NCBI GenBank assembly: GCA_947629395.1
Contig: CANRDQ010000009.1
Location: 1-38,579 of the forward strand
Origin: an uncultured Bacilli bacterium
GTDB lineage: Bacteria; Bacillota_I; Bacilli_A; RF39; UBA660
DNA: 38,579 bases
Direction: 5' to 3'
Shown: positions 16,174-23,840 of the stretch, one piece after another
Layout of the letters: each line of letters starts with the position of its first letter
Numbering within the stretch: the stretch's first letter is position 1
Made by a program: the position numbers and the translations under genes
Notes under the pieces: generated by a model
Seen by the model: the letters and a program-made list of their open reading frames with translations, nothing else
What the model was told of the DNA's origin: nothing
Database searches by the model: none

Positions 16174-16998
16174 TTAATCATTCTGACAGTTAGGACAATA
16201 ATATGTACCTCTGCCTCCTATTGCAATTTTAATAATTTCTTCTCCACATACGGGACATTTCTTATTTTTTTTACCATGAACCTGTAATTCATTTTGGAAA
16301 AGTCCGTGTACTCCTTCACTTGAAGTAAAACTCTTTATAGTAGTTCCACCTAATTCAATAGCTTTTGAAAGTGTAACTCTAGTATTATCAACTATACTAT
16401 CACACTGTTTCTCAGTCAAAGTTCTAGCTTTTATCTTAGGATTAATATGTGATAAAAATAAAATTTCATCAGCATATATATTCCCAATTCCAGCAATTAT
16501 ACTTTGATCAAGTAAAGCTGTTTTAATAGGTAAAGTCTTCTTTTGAAATTTCTCTTTCAAATACTTTCCACTTAACATAGGATCATCAAATTCTAGTCCT
16601 AAATCTTTAAGCGGTAAGACTTTGTAAATATCTTTTTTAGGTAATAAATACATTTTTCCAAATTTTCTAACATCATGAAATCTCATTTCCGTATCATCCA
16701 TAAATCTGAATATAACATGTTCATGCTTGTTATATGGTTCATTCTTAGTTCTAAAAAAGAATTTACCTTCCATCCTTAAGTGAATTAATAGAACATCATT
16801 TTCTAAAAGTATTACAATCCACTTTCCTCTTGTTGTTATGTCTTTAATTGTTTGATTTTTAAGGCCCTTCTTAAAGTTCTTGACATCAGGACTTGCGATA
16901 ATGTTATCCCAAAGTACTTCCACTTCTTTAATTGTCTTACCAACAATCTTCGGTTTTAATTGTTTGACAACAGTAAGTACTTCTGGTTTTTCGGGCAT
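16174..16998 (-). CDS. mutM: Formamidopyrimidine-DNA glycosylase (MutM/Fpg)
   Basis: Removes 8-oxoguanine and other oxidised purines and nicks the abasic site. The mature N terminus would be Pro-Glu (PEKPEVLTVV), the catalytic residues of the family. LLIHLRMEGKFF carries the active-site Lys region, LLDQSIIAGIGNIYADEILF is the helix-two-turn-helix, and the C-terminal zinc finger has CPVCG and CPNC around GRGTYYC. Length of 274 aa is standard. AAGGTGATAAA precedes the ATG. A TATAAT -10 at 17041-17046 is visible but no good -35. In many bacteria mutM follows polA. Here the 50-aa gene and about 300 bp separate them. Confidence 0.96.
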   Translation of the reverse strand: MPEKPEVLTVVKQLKPKIVGKTIKEVEVLWDNIIASPDVKNFKKGLKNQTIKDITTRGKWIVILLENDVLLIHLRMEGKFFFRTKNEPYNKHEHVIFRFMDDTEMRFHDVRKFGKMYLLPKKDIYKVLPLKDLGLEFDDPMLSGKYLKEKFQKKTLPIKTALLDQSIIAGIGNIYADEILFLSHINPKIKARTLTEKQCDSIVDNTRVTLSKAIELGGTTIKSFTSSEGVHGLFQNELQVHGKKNKKCPVCGEEIIKIAIGGRGTYYCPNCQND

Positions 16999-17046
16999 TT
17001 TATCACCTTCTTTACTGTGCCTTCGGCATCAAACTATGATATTATA

Positions 17047-17207
17047 TCATAAATAAATTGATAATAAAATAAGTTTTTTGCGAATTTTGAGGAATTTTTT
17101 TATTGCTTTTTTACTACGTTTCAACTTAATTTTATATATATTTTTCATGATAAAATATACACTATTATTATAACTTTTAATTTTAAGAGTGTAAACAACT
17201 TTTGCAT
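17047..17207. other. AT-rich intergenic stretch, nothing recognised
   Basis: The gap from 16999 to 17298 holds a possible mutM -10 box at its left end and a terminator for the small gene at its right end. Between them I see no open frame, repeat or structured RNA that I can support. Confidence 0.5.
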
Positions 17208-17237
17208 AAAAAAGAGTAAAACCTATATCATTTTACT
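17208..17237 (-). terminator. Possible terminator after the 50-aa gene
   Basis: Minus-strand AGTAAAA, nine-base loop, TTTTACT, then C and six T. The 7-bp stem is AT-rich and weak. Confidence 0.45.
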
Positions 17238-17298
17238 ACTTATAATCTCAATATTATAGTTTTCTTATTTTACATTACTAAAATAATTGTATTTTACC

Positions 17299-17451
17299 CT
17301 AATTTCTAACTAATTTTTTTACTTTAACCTTAGCTTTTGTTAAATCTTTATCATTAGTCATATTTACTCTTTCTACATTATTATTTTCTTTCATATAAAG
17401 TATCATTTCTTTATATTTTTTTAATTCTTCTATCTTTTCCAAATTTGACAT
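17299..17451 (-). CDS. Small charged protein of unknown function (50 aa)
   Basis: Short soluble Lys- and Glu-rich peptide beginning MSNLEKIEELKKYKEM, predicted helical in its first half; the second half is basic (KAKVKVKKLVRN). No family recognised. The ATG at 17451 is chosen because an ideal AAGGAGG lies six bases upstream. It has its own promoter-like sequence (17472-17502) just after the polA terminator. The strong ribosome binding site and the flanking terminators support a real gene, but short length limits confidence. Confidence 0.6.
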   Translation of the reverse strand: MSNLEKIEELKKYKEMILYMKENNNVERVNMTNDKDLTKAKVKVKKLVRN

Positions 17452-17471
17452 ATTAACCCTCCTTCCAGTTA

Positions 17472-17502
17472 ATAATATCATTCTAGTCGACTGGAGAGTC
17501 AA
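17472..17502 (-). promoter_or_regulatory. Promoter-like sequence for the 50-aa gene
   Basis: Minus-strand TTGACT -35 (17497-17502) with a TATTAT -10 (17472-17477, spacer 19) or GATATT (spacer 17). CCAGT and ACTGG form an inverted repeat around the -10, ending just before the Shine-Dalgarno sequence, so an operator or ribosome-site hairpin is possible. Confidence 0.45.
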
Positions 17503-17503
17503 T

Positions 17504-17528
17504 AAAAAAAGGCAACTATTGTTACCTT
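17504..17528 (-). terminator. polA terminator
   Basis: Minus-strand AAGGTAAC-AATA-GTTGCCTT followed by seven T in all. The 8-bp stem includes a G-U pair and overlaps the polA stop codon. Confidence 0.75.
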
Positions 17529-20121
17529 ATTTAGCTTCATACCAATCTTTACCTTGTTCTATTTCTACTTTTAGAGGAACATTTAACTTAATAACATTTT
17601 CCATCTTATCTTTAACAATAGAAATAACTGTTTCTTTTTCAGACTCTAAAACATTAAAGACTAATTCATCGTGTACTTGAATTAACATTTTACTTTTAAG
17701 ATTAAGTCTATTAAACTCTTCATATATATCTACCATTGCTTTCTTTAAAATATCTGCAGCACTACCTTGAACAGGAGTATTTAAAGCCATTCTTTCCCCA
17801 CTAGAACGAACCATATAATTTTTACTCTTTAATTCCTCTATTACTCTTTTTCGATTCATAATAGTTTTAGTATAACCATTTTTATAAGCATCTGCTAGTT
17901 CTTGTTTTTGAAAAGTTTCAATAGCAGGATATGTTTGTAAATATTTGTTCATAAACTCTTTAGCCTCTTTGATATTCATTCCCAAATCTTCAGAAAGACC
18001 AAAGGAACTCATTCCATAAAGTATACCAAAATTTACAGCTTTAGCTTCACTTCTCATTTGTTTTGTAACTTGATCTAAACTAATTTTATGAATATCGGCA
18101 GCAGTTCTAGCATGAATATCTTCACCATTAACAAAAGCATCTATTAAGTTTTTAGCGTTAGACATATGAGCAAACATTCTTAACTCTATTTGTGAATAAT
18201 CACTAGATAATAAGACAGAATCTTCATCAGCGATAAAAGCTTTTCTAACTAATTTAGAATACTCTTGTCTAATAGGAATATTTTGTAAATTAGGACTAAT
18301 ACTAGAAAGTCTTCCTGTTCTTGTTAAAGTTTGATTAAAAACAGTATGAATTCTATTATCATCTCTTACTTCAGCAAGTAATCCTACTGCATAATTAGTA
18401 TAAAGTTTAGTTAGAGTTCTATATTCTAAAATTTTATCTACTATAGGATTAACAAATTTAATTTTATCTAAAATTTCCTTACTTGTAGAATAACTATTAT
18501 TTTTTATTTTCTTCGGATATGGTATCTCTAACTTTTCAAAAAGAACTACTCCTAATTGTTTAGGAGACATAATATTAAATTCACATCCAGCATCTTGATA
18601 AATTTCTAAAGCTAAGTTATCTATTTTTCCTTTTAATTCTACACTCATATCTTCTAGATATTTTTTATTAACACGAATACCTACTAATTCCATATCGGCT
18701 AAAACTGAAGCTAGTGGCATCTCTATTTTTTCAAATAATTCTAATTCTTCATCGGCTTTTAGTTTTTCTAATATTTCTTCTTCTGTATCATAAATAAACA
18801 TTGCCTTTTCAATACATAATTTTTTTATCTCTTCTTTAGTTCTTTTGATAGGTCTTTTATCAGTTCCATAACTTTGAGCGTAACTTTCTATATTTACATT
18901 AAAGGCTTGAGCTACAAAAGAAATATCATCTTTAACTGTATAATCTAAAAGATAAGTCGCTATCATAGTATCAAAGTTCATATTCTTAACTTTAATTCCA
19001 TATTGATTTAGAAGTACTATATTTTTCTTAACATCATAAGTAGCTTTCAAAGTATCATTAGAGAATAAATCTTTATATTTTAGAATATCTTCTGAATCTA
19101 TAAAATATCCTTTTTCCCCATCATATATTCCTACACCAATCATTTTTCCTTTACTATAGTTTTCACCTAATACTTCTAAATATATTGCGTAGTGTTTAGT
19201 AGAATCAAATTTATCAATATCTCCATAAACGATTTCTTTAGCTACCTGTGGTTCTGTTTTTACATCTAATTTTTTTAGTAAAGAATTGAATTCAAGATCT
19301 TGTAATATTTTAGTATATTTCTGATAATCAATTCCTTGATATTTTAAATCTTCTAAGGAAAAGTCAAGTGGTACTTTAGTGTAGATAGTCGCAATATCAT
19401 AACTCATATAAGCACTATCTTTACCTTCTATTAATTTTTTTTGAGTAGAACCTTTAATGTTATCAATATTATTATATAAATTATCTAATGTTTGATATTC
19501 AGAAAGTAATTTTATTGCTGTTTTTTCACCTATTCCTTTTACTCCTGGAATATTATCACTAGAATCTCCCATTAAGGCTTTTAGGTCTATCATATTTATA
19601 GGTTCTACTCCATAATGTTCTTTAAACACTTCTCTATTCATGCGAATATAACCTGACTGTTTCAATAGTTTTACATCTACTTCATCACTTATAAGTTGCA
19701 GCAAATCTTTATCACTACTAACTATAGTGGCAATAAATTCATTTTCATTATCAACTTTTTTCGCAAGAGTACCAATAATATCATCGGCTTCATAATTATC
19801 GATTTCGAAGTGTTTAATTCCAAGGGCATCAAGTATTTCTTTAGCTACTGGAAATTGTAATTTTAATTCCTCAGGCATCTCACGTCTTCCAGCTTTATAA
19901 CTATCATACTGTTCATGCCTAAAAGTTTTTCCTTTATCAAAAGCAACTAATATATAACTAGGTTTTTCTTCTTCAATTATTTTATTAATCATATTAATGA
20001 ATCCATACAAACCATTGGTAGGAAAACCTTTAGAGTTTCTCATTATAACTCCGCTGTAACTAGTTGCATAAAAACTTCTAAATAATAAATTGTTTCCGTC
20101 AACCAATATTACTTTTTTCAT
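17527..20121 (-). CDS. polA: DNA polymerase I
   Basis: Fills gaps and removes RNA primers during replication and repair. The 864-aa protein has the 5' nuclease domain first (about 1-290; VDGNNLLFRSFYA, NYEADDIIGTLA, MGDSSDNIPGVKGIGEKTA). A central 3'-5' exonuclease fold has lost catalytic carboxylates: the DxE motif reads YLE and the last Asp region reads IEKAM, while the middle Asp (TYDVKKN) remains, so proofreading is probably absent. The polymerase domain has motif A (SSDYSQIELR), motif B (RSEAKAVNFGILYG) and motif C (QVHDELVF). A TATAAT -10 (20143-20148) with TTGTTT -35 (20167-20172, spacer 18) lies upstream. No LexA box is seen there. Confidence 0.97.
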   Translation of the reverse strand: MKKVILVDGNNLLFRSFYATSYSGVIMRNSKGFPTNGLYGFINMINKIIEEEKPSYILVAFDKGKTFRHEQYDSYKAGRREMPEELKLQFPVAKEILDALGIKHFEIDNYEADDIIGTLAKKVDNENEFIATIVSSDKDLLQLISDEVDVKLLKQSGYIRMNREVFKEHYGVEPINMIDLKALMGDSSDNIPGVKGIGEKTAIKLLSEYQTLDNLYNNIDNIKGSTQKKLIEGKDSAYMSYDIATIYTKVPLDFSLEDLKYQGIDYQKYTKILQDLEFNSLLKKLDVKTEPQVAKEIVYGDIDKFDSTKHYAIYLEVLGENYSKGKMIGVGIYDGEKGYFIDSEDILKYKDLFSNDTLKATYDVKKNIVLLNQYGIKVKNMNFDTMIATYLLDYTVKDDISFVAQAFNVNIESYAQSYGTDKRPIKRTKEEIKKLCIEKAMFIYDTEEEILEKLKADEELELFEKIEMPLASVLADMELVGIRVNKKYLEDMSVELKGKIDNLALEIYQDAGCEFNIMSPKQLGVVLFEKLEIPYPKKIKNNSYSTSKEILDKIKFVNPIVDKILEYRTLTKLYTNYAVGLLAEVRDDNRIHTVFNQTLTRTGRLSSISPNLQNIPIRQEYSKLVRKAFIADEDSVLLSSDYSQIELRMFAHMSNAKNLIDAFVNGEDIHARTAADIHKISLDQVTKQMRSEAKAVNFGILYGMSSFGLSEDLGMNIKEAKEFMNKYLQTYPAIETFQKQELADAYKNGYTKTIMNRKRVIEELKSKNYMVRSSGERMALNTPVQGSAADILKKAMVDIYEEFNRLNLKSKMLIQVHDELVFNVLESEKETVISIVKDKMENVIKLNVPLKVEIEQGKDWYEAK

Positions 20122-20142
20122 TTAATTCACCATCCTACCTAC

Positions 20143-20172
20143 CATTATATCATGCTTTAAACAATAGAAACA
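20143..20172 (-). promoter_or_regulatory. polA promoter
   Basis: Minus-strand TTGTTT -35 (20167-20172), 18-bp spacer, TATAAT -10 (20143-20148), a short distance before the polA ATG. Confidence 0.55.
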
Positions 20173-20183
20173 ACTTTAGATTA

Positions 20184-20345
20184 TTAATTATTTTCTTTGG
20201 CCATGGCCACCTCAACAGGAGTAACATTACTCTCTTTATTGTTTTTTTCCAAACTTTCAATGCGCTCACTCATTAAAAAAGTGCAAAGTAACAATATTAA
20301 GTAAATTGCCCCAAATATAAGTCCTTTCTTTAATAAATTTTTCAT
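20184..20345 (-). CDS. 53-aa single-pass membrane protein under LexA control (candidate SOS division inhibitor)
   Basis: Starts MKNLLKKGLIFG, with one membrane segment (LIFGAIYLILLLCTFLM, about residues 8-25) and a charged tail of about 28 residues containing ESLEKNNKESN. The basic N terminus suggests the tail is outside. The ATG at 20345 is chosen because AAGGAGAG lies upstream; a longer start would include it. The gene is divergent from lexA, as yneA is in bacilli, and its consensus promoter contains a LexA box. YneA carries a LysM domain, which is absent here, so it is not an obvious YneA orthologue. A role in SOS-induced division arrest is inferred from place, control and topology only. 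Confidence 0.75.
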   Translation of the reverse strand: MKNLLKKGLIFGAIYLILLLCTFLMSERIESLEKNNKESNVTPVEVAMAKENN

Positions 20346-20374
20346 TCTACATCTCTCCTTTCTTTCATGATTCA

Positions 20375-20403
20375 ATTATACTTCATACACTTGTTCGTGT
20401 CAA
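20375..20403 (-). promoter_or_regulatory. SOS promoter of the 53-aa membrane protein
   Basis: Perfect minus-strand consensus: TTGACA -35 (20398-20403), 17-bp spacer, TATAAT -10 (20375-20380). The spacer is almost filled by a LexA box, so the promoter should be strong but repressed. Confidence 0.85.
20384..20397 (-). promoter_or_regulatory. LexA box in the 53-aa gene promoter
   Basis: Minus-strand CGAACAAGTGTATG: matches CGAAC-N4-GTNYG of Gram-positive LexA operators in the left half-site and most of the right. Confidence 0.75.
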
Positions 20404-20412
20404 TACACTTTT

Positions 20413-20426
20413 GAAACATTCGTTTG
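20413..20426 (+). promoter_or_regulatory. LexA box at the lexA promoter
   Basis: GAAACATTCGTTTG has the AAC-N4-GTT core and overlaps the first bases of the lexA -35. It is weaker than the neighbouring box, as is common for autoregulation. Confidence 0.6.
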
Positions 20427-20452
20427 ACATTTTACAGTGATTATGTTAAGAT
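20424..20452 (+). promoter_or_regulatory. lexA promoter
   Basis: TTGACA -35 (20424-20429), 17-bp spacer, TAAGAT -10 (20447-20452), with AAAAAGGAGGAG before the lexA ATG. Confidence 0.75.
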
Positions 20453-20477
20453 GAAAATATAAAAAGGAGGAGTTGTT

Positions 20478-21095
20478 ATGAAAGATCTTACAAAACAACA
20501 AGCTAATATTTTACAAATCATCAAAAAAGCAATCGCTACTCACGGATATCCACCTACTGTTAGAGAGATTGGAAAAGAGGCAGGACTTTCTTCACCTGCA
20601 ACTATACACTTTCATTTAACTAAATTAGCTGAAAAAGGATATATTAATAAAGGTAATGGTTTAAACAGAACAATTGAGGTTTTAGTACCTAATGAATATT
20701 TAGAAAAAGATGATAAAGTTTTAGACGTTCCCCTACTTGGTAAAGTTACAGCTGGAAGTCCTATTGAAGCTATTGAAGTTCCAGATGAATATTTCTCTTT
20801 ACCTGCTAATTTAATTCCTAAAAAAGAAGAAGTATTTACTTTAAAAGTAAGTGGTGAATCAATGATTAATGTTGGTATTTACGATGGAGATATTCTTATT
20901 GTTAAACGTCAAAATACTGCTCATAACGGAGATACAGTTGTGGCTATGAATAAAGATAATGAAGCAACTGTAAAAACATTCTATAAAGAAAATGGTCATT
21001 TTCGTTTACAACCCGAAAATGATACTATGGCTCCTATAATTCTAGATGAAGTTACTATTTTAGGAAAAGCTATTGGTCTTTATCGAAAATTTTAA
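20478..21095 (+). CDS. lexA: LexA SOS repressor
   Basis: Represses DNA-damage genes and self-cleaves when RecA filaments form. In 205 aa there is an N-terminal winged helix (TKQQANILQIIKKAI; SSPATIHFHLTKLAEKGYI), a cleavage site Ala-Gly at residues 92-93 (GKVTAGSP), the catalytic Ser in SGESM (128) and the catalytic Lys in ATVKTFYKE (166). All are intact. The promoter overlaps a LexA box, and the divergent 53-aa gene has another. Confidence 0.97.
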   Translation: MKDLTKQQANILQIIKKAIATHGYPPTVREIGKEAGLSSPATIHFHLTKLAEKGYINKGNGLNRTIEVLVPNEYLEKDDKVLDVPLLGKVTAGSPIEAIEVPDEYFSLPANLIPKKEEVFTLKVSGESMINVGIYDGDILIVKRQNTAHNGDTVVAMNKDNEATVKTFYKENGHFRLQPENDTMAPIILDEVTILGKAIGLYRKF

Positions 21096-21098
21096 AAA

Positions 21099-21134
21099 GT
21101 AAAACTGCAGTTCAGTTAAAACTGCAGTTTTTTT
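21099..21134. terminator. Bidirectional terminator between lexA and the 142-aa gene
   Basis: AAAACTGCAG, a loop of about 11 bases, then CTGCAGTTTTTTTT. It serves lexA (T-run) and, by the A-run, possibly the convergent gene. Confidence 0.8.
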
Positions 21135-21136
21135 AT

Positions 21137-21565
21137 TTAACAATATTTTTCTTTATTATTTTCTATTATCATATCAGTTATTAGTTTCTTTAATTTACTT
21201 GTAAGATCCATATCATTACTAACATGAAAATTTTTCCCATCAATTCGTCCAGATATATTATAAAAAGCATCAAACATTCTTATAAAAGTTCCATTTTTAG
21301 GTAAAACATTTTCATCGATGAAATCAATTATTTCTTTCATCTGTTCTTCACTAAATTCTCCTTCTTTGGATAATTTACTTGTTTTTTTCATATCCCCTTT
21401 AACTCTCATTAGCGAATCACAGAAATCATATAATTCCCTATCTTTAGTAATAATCATACTATGACTAGATGAACCAAGCATACTAGCTCCTCCATCACTA
21501 ACTACCAATATTGCCTCTTTTAAATAATTATCATAAGCCTCTCTAATATAATTTCTTTTTTCCAT
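21137..21565 (-). CDS. Protein of unknown function (142 aa)
   Basis: Unrecognised soluble protein. The first part has a possible beta-strand and Ser-rich loop (AILVVSDGGASMLGSSSHSMII), then charged helices (LSKEGEFSEEQMKEIIDFIDE) and a C-terminal helix ending in KYC. No membrane segment. The ATG at 21565 has GGAG seven bases upstream; two earlier in-frame ATGs overlap that site. The upstream neighbour is a helix-turn-helix protein with a 71-base gap, so the two could be functionally linked, but nothing proves it. Confidence 0.65.
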   Translation of the reverse strand: MEKRNYIREAYDNYLKEAILVVSDGGASMLGSSSHSMIITKDRELYDFCDSLMRVKGDMKKTSKLSKEGEFSEEQMKEIIDFIDENVLPKNGTFIRMFDAFYNISGRIDGKNFHVSNDMDLTSKLKKLITDMIIENNKEKYC

Positions 21566-21636
21566 ATAATTCATCTCCATTTCAGTTTAAATTATATTAC
21601 AAAGAAAACTATATTTGGTCGCTTCAAAAGAGACAT

Positions 21637-22098
21637 TTAAATACTTTTACAATTATAAGATACTAATAATTCATTTACTTCAAAAACATTATATATTTTA
21701 TTTTGAAAACAAAATCTAATAATCAAATCAAAATAATTATTTCTAGGTAAAGCATAAGAAGCACTTAATAATAATTTTTCTAATTCTCTTTCATCTAATT
21801 CTAAAGCTAATCCTAATAAAATAATAGTTTCTTTACTAGGATGATAATCTTCATTTCTTAATTTTGAAAACAATCTTCTATCCATATTTACTTTATTATA
21901 AACATCACTATCTTTCATATGTTTACTATCTATATAATTAAATAACATAGTTTGAAATTTATTATCTTCCATCTTTGTTTCAATAAAATCATCAACCGGC
22001 ATAGGATTTGCGATAGAATACATTATTCTACTACGTTTTTGTTCTGGTTTAAACATTTGTAAATTGTGTTTTATAAATATATCTAATTGTTCTTTCAT
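21637..22098 (-). CDS. Small helix-turn-helix-like protein (153 aa)
   Basis: The middle and C-terminal part (DSDVYNKVNMDRRLFSKLR, then SKETIILLGLALELDERE and LLLSASYALPRN) resembles the XRE-like helical module often attached to the C terminus of macro-domain and related stress proteins in Firmicutes. Here it stands alone behind about 60 N-terminal residues (KPEQKRSRIMYSIANPMPVDDF) that I cannot assign. It probably binds DNA or a protein partner. TAGGAGTAG precedes the ATG. The gene starts just downstream of the tcdA terminator. Confidence 0.65.
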   Translation of the reverse strand: MKEQLDIFIKHNLQMFKPEQKRSRIMYSIANPMPVDDFIETKMEDNKFQTMLFNYIDSKHMKDSDVYNKVNMDRRLFSKLRNEDYHPSKETIILLGLALELDERELEKLLLSASYALPRNNYFDLIIRFCFQNKIYNVFEVNELLVSYNCKSI

Positions 22099-22120
22099 AC
22101 TTTTCTACTCCTAATTAATA

Positions 22121-22149
22121 AAAATTCTTAGACTTTATCTAAGAATTTT
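22121..22149 (-). terminator. tcdA terminator
   Basis: A 12-bp perfect stem (AAAATTCTTAGA with its complement) around a five-base loop, overlapping the tcdA stop and ending in a short T-run on the minus strand. Confidence 0.8.
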
Positions 22150-22828
22150 CATCTATTAATTTTTTTACAACATAACTACCTATTAAAAGTCCTGCACTAC
22201 TAGGAACAAAGGGACTAGAACCAAGTCCTTCTGTTTTAATAGGTAATTCAGTTGAAGATAACACAGTAAGATCATAACCCTTTTCAAAATCTTTCATATA
22301 TTTTCGAATAATTCTCGCTAGAGGATCATTAATTGTTTTTTTAATAGAGGTAATCTCTAATTTACTAGGATCTAATTTTCTAGCTGTTCCCATAGAGGAA
22401 ATAATAGGTATCTTCTTTTCTAAACAAAGATGAATCAATAATTTTTTACTATCAATACTATCACAAGCATCTACTACATAATCTATTTTTTGATTTAGAA
22501 TTTCTTTATTCTCTTCATTAAAATATAAGTCATAACTAATTACTTCTAATTCCGGATTTATTTGTGTTAGTCTTTCTTTCATAACATCAACTTTTTTTCG
22601 ACCTAAGGTACTATGAAGCGCAATAATCTGACGATTAAGATTAGTGATATCTACAGTATCATAATCGACAATAATAATTTTTCCAATCCCGCTTCTTGCA
22701 AGTGATTCACATACATAACCACCTACTCCACCTATTCCTACCACAAGAACGGTTTTAGTTTGTAATTTTTTTAAATTATCATTTCCTATTAATAATTCTA
22801 ATCTAGAAAATTGATTTGTCTCTTTCAT
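22139..22828 (-). CDS. tcdA: tRNA threonylcarbamoyladenosine dehydratase TcdA
   Basis: E1-like enzyme that uses ATP to cyclise t6A at position 37 of tRNAs to ct6A. In 229 aa: FSRLELLIGNDNLKKL start, nucleotide loop VLVVGIGGVGG, VDYDTVDITNLNRQ with the conserved Asp and Arg, DACDSIDSK and the C-terminal PFVPSSAGLLIGSYVV characteristic of TcdA rather than MoeB. The B. subtilis counterpart (YrvM) also neighbours 6S RNA, which supports the RNA call at 23656. It follows the upstream unknown gene with one base between stop and ATG. Confidence 0.93.
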   Translation of the reverse strand: MKETNQFSRLELLIGNDNLKKLQTKTVLVVGIGGVGGYVCESLARSGIGKIIIVDYDTVDITNLNRQIIALHSTLGRKKVDVMKERLTQINPELEVISYDLYFNEENKEILNQKIDYVVDACDSIDSKKLLIHLCLEKKIPIISSMGTARKLDPSKLEITSIKKTINDPLARIIRKYMKDFEKGYDLTVLSSTELPIKTEGLGSSPFVPSSAGLLIGSYVVKKLIDENS

Positions 22829-22829
22829 A

Positions 22830-23603
22830 TTAAGATTCCTTTGTTTTCATTTTTTCTCTTGTTTTAGTACTTTTATGAATTAAGTTATATGGCTTTTCAT
22901 AAACAGTTCTATAAAGATAAACTAATTTTCTATAAATAGCTTCATTATCAAGTGCTGTTTGATAATATTTTTTTAATTTTCTATATACATCAGAAGATGT
23001 AAGTTCTAAAGCATCTAATTGATATTCTAAAACTTCTTTGCTAATTATAGAATCATTTATAATTTCAAAATCAAATAATTTTAAAAAGTTAAGGGTATTA
23101 ATTATGTCTTTAAATTCAGAAAAATCCTTTTCACCGTGCATTAAAACTAGTGTTCTTAATTCTTTAACTCTTTCATCAGTTAAATCTTCAAGCACACCAA
23201 AATTTTTAAGGGAAATATTTCTTCCTTTAATTGAATCTGGTATTGTCTTCATAATATCAACAATTGCTGCTCCATATAATTTATCTAATCCATCACTAAT
23301 ATGTTTTGGTGGCATATTAACTGAGTAAATATCATATAAAGAGCTACCTTTTTCTTCTCTTGTAGTTACATTAATAGTCTTTTCTTTATTAGTAATGGCT
23401 TGATGTCTAATAAAATCAATAACATCATTATATTCATTATTTCCTCTTGAATAAGCAGACTTAGAATATTTTCTATTTCCTACTGATACATCACTTTCAT
23501 CAAGTTTTGATAAATAAGCAGATTTAGTAACTAAATTTTGACTTTTTAAAGTTACTTTTACATTTACTACATTTTTTCCATTTCCAATTGGCATAATTAA
23601 CAT
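22830..23603 (-). CDS. Protein of unknown function (257 aa)
   Basis: Unrecognised. Starts MLIMPIGNGKNVVNVKVTL, suggesting a beta-rich N-terminal strand region, with the rest mostly helical: IDFIRHQAIT, then HISDGLDKLYGAAIVDIMKT, KDFSEFKDIINTLNFLKLF and a basic C terminus (KSTKTREKMKTKES). No membrane segment. The ATG at 23603 is chosen because GGGGTGAGG precedes it and a strong promoter ends just upstream; longer starts would run into the structured RNA. It is coupled to tcdA by a one-base spacing. Confidence 0.75.
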   Translation of the reverse strand: MLIMPIGNGKNVVNVKVTLKSQNLVTKSAYLSKLDESDVSVGNRKYSKSAYSRGNNEYNDVIDFIRHQAITNKEKTINVTTREEKGSSLYDIYSVNMPPKHISDGLDKLYGAAIVDIMKTIPDSIKGRNISLKNFGVLEDLTDERVKELRTLVLMHGEKDFSEFKDIINTLNFLKLFDFEIINDSIISKEVLEYQLDALELTSSDVYRKLKKYYQTALDNEAIYRKLVYLYRTVYEKPYNLIHKSTKTREKMKTKES

Positions 23604-23625
23604 TGTCCTCACCCCGACGTGGTAT

Positions 23626-23654
23626 ATTATACCATAAAACTTTTTTCTTGACAA
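23626..23654 (-). promoter_or_regulatory. Promoter of the unknown gene-tcdA operon
   Basis: Minus-strand TTGTCA -35 (23649-23654), 17-bp spacer, TATAAT -10 (23626-23631). The -35 begins two bases after the U-run of the structured RNA, so the two units are separately transcribed. Confidence 0.8.
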
Positions 23655-23655
23655 T

Positions 23656-23834
23656 AAAAAAAAGCCAAGAAAGCATCCGTTCTGCACGATAAAACCTGCA
23701 TTTGTACAGGTGGGTGATGCTAGTCTAACTTTAGGATCCCTAAATTAATAGGTCTTCAACACCGCTAGACCTCGCCTCTCCCTTATCGCTCTCTTAGTCG
23801 GTTTTATATTGAGTCGGTTTGCATTTCCTAGCCT
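23656..23834 (-). ncRNA. ssrS: Structured RNA of about 179 nt, candidate 6S RNA
   Basis: Transcribed leftward from a near-consensus promoter (23841-23869) and ending in a run of eight U. The two ends pair: 23824-23832 with 23664-23672 in nine pairs with wobbles, continued by GC/GC and CCG/CGG after small bulges. Inner helices include GCGATAA with TTATCGT, a hairpin ACCUG/CAGGU and a hairpin UUUAGG/CCUAAA. A long rod closed by a terminal stem, no open frame, a strong promoter and a position upstream of tcdA fit 6S RNA, which sequesters RNA polymerase in stationary phase. Signatures of SRP RNA, tmRNA or RNase P are not seen. The structural RNA is well supported; the 6S identity is less so. Confidence 0.6.
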
Positions 23835-23840
23835 ATAATA

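Noticed and set aside
23656..23834. SRP RNA, tmRNA, RNase P RNA, T-box or riboswitch leader
   Set aside because: The SRP GGAAG/AGCAG loop, tmRNA tRNA-like end, RNase P conserved cores and T-box GGTGG/CGCG elements are absent, and the following gene has its own promoter after the U-run.
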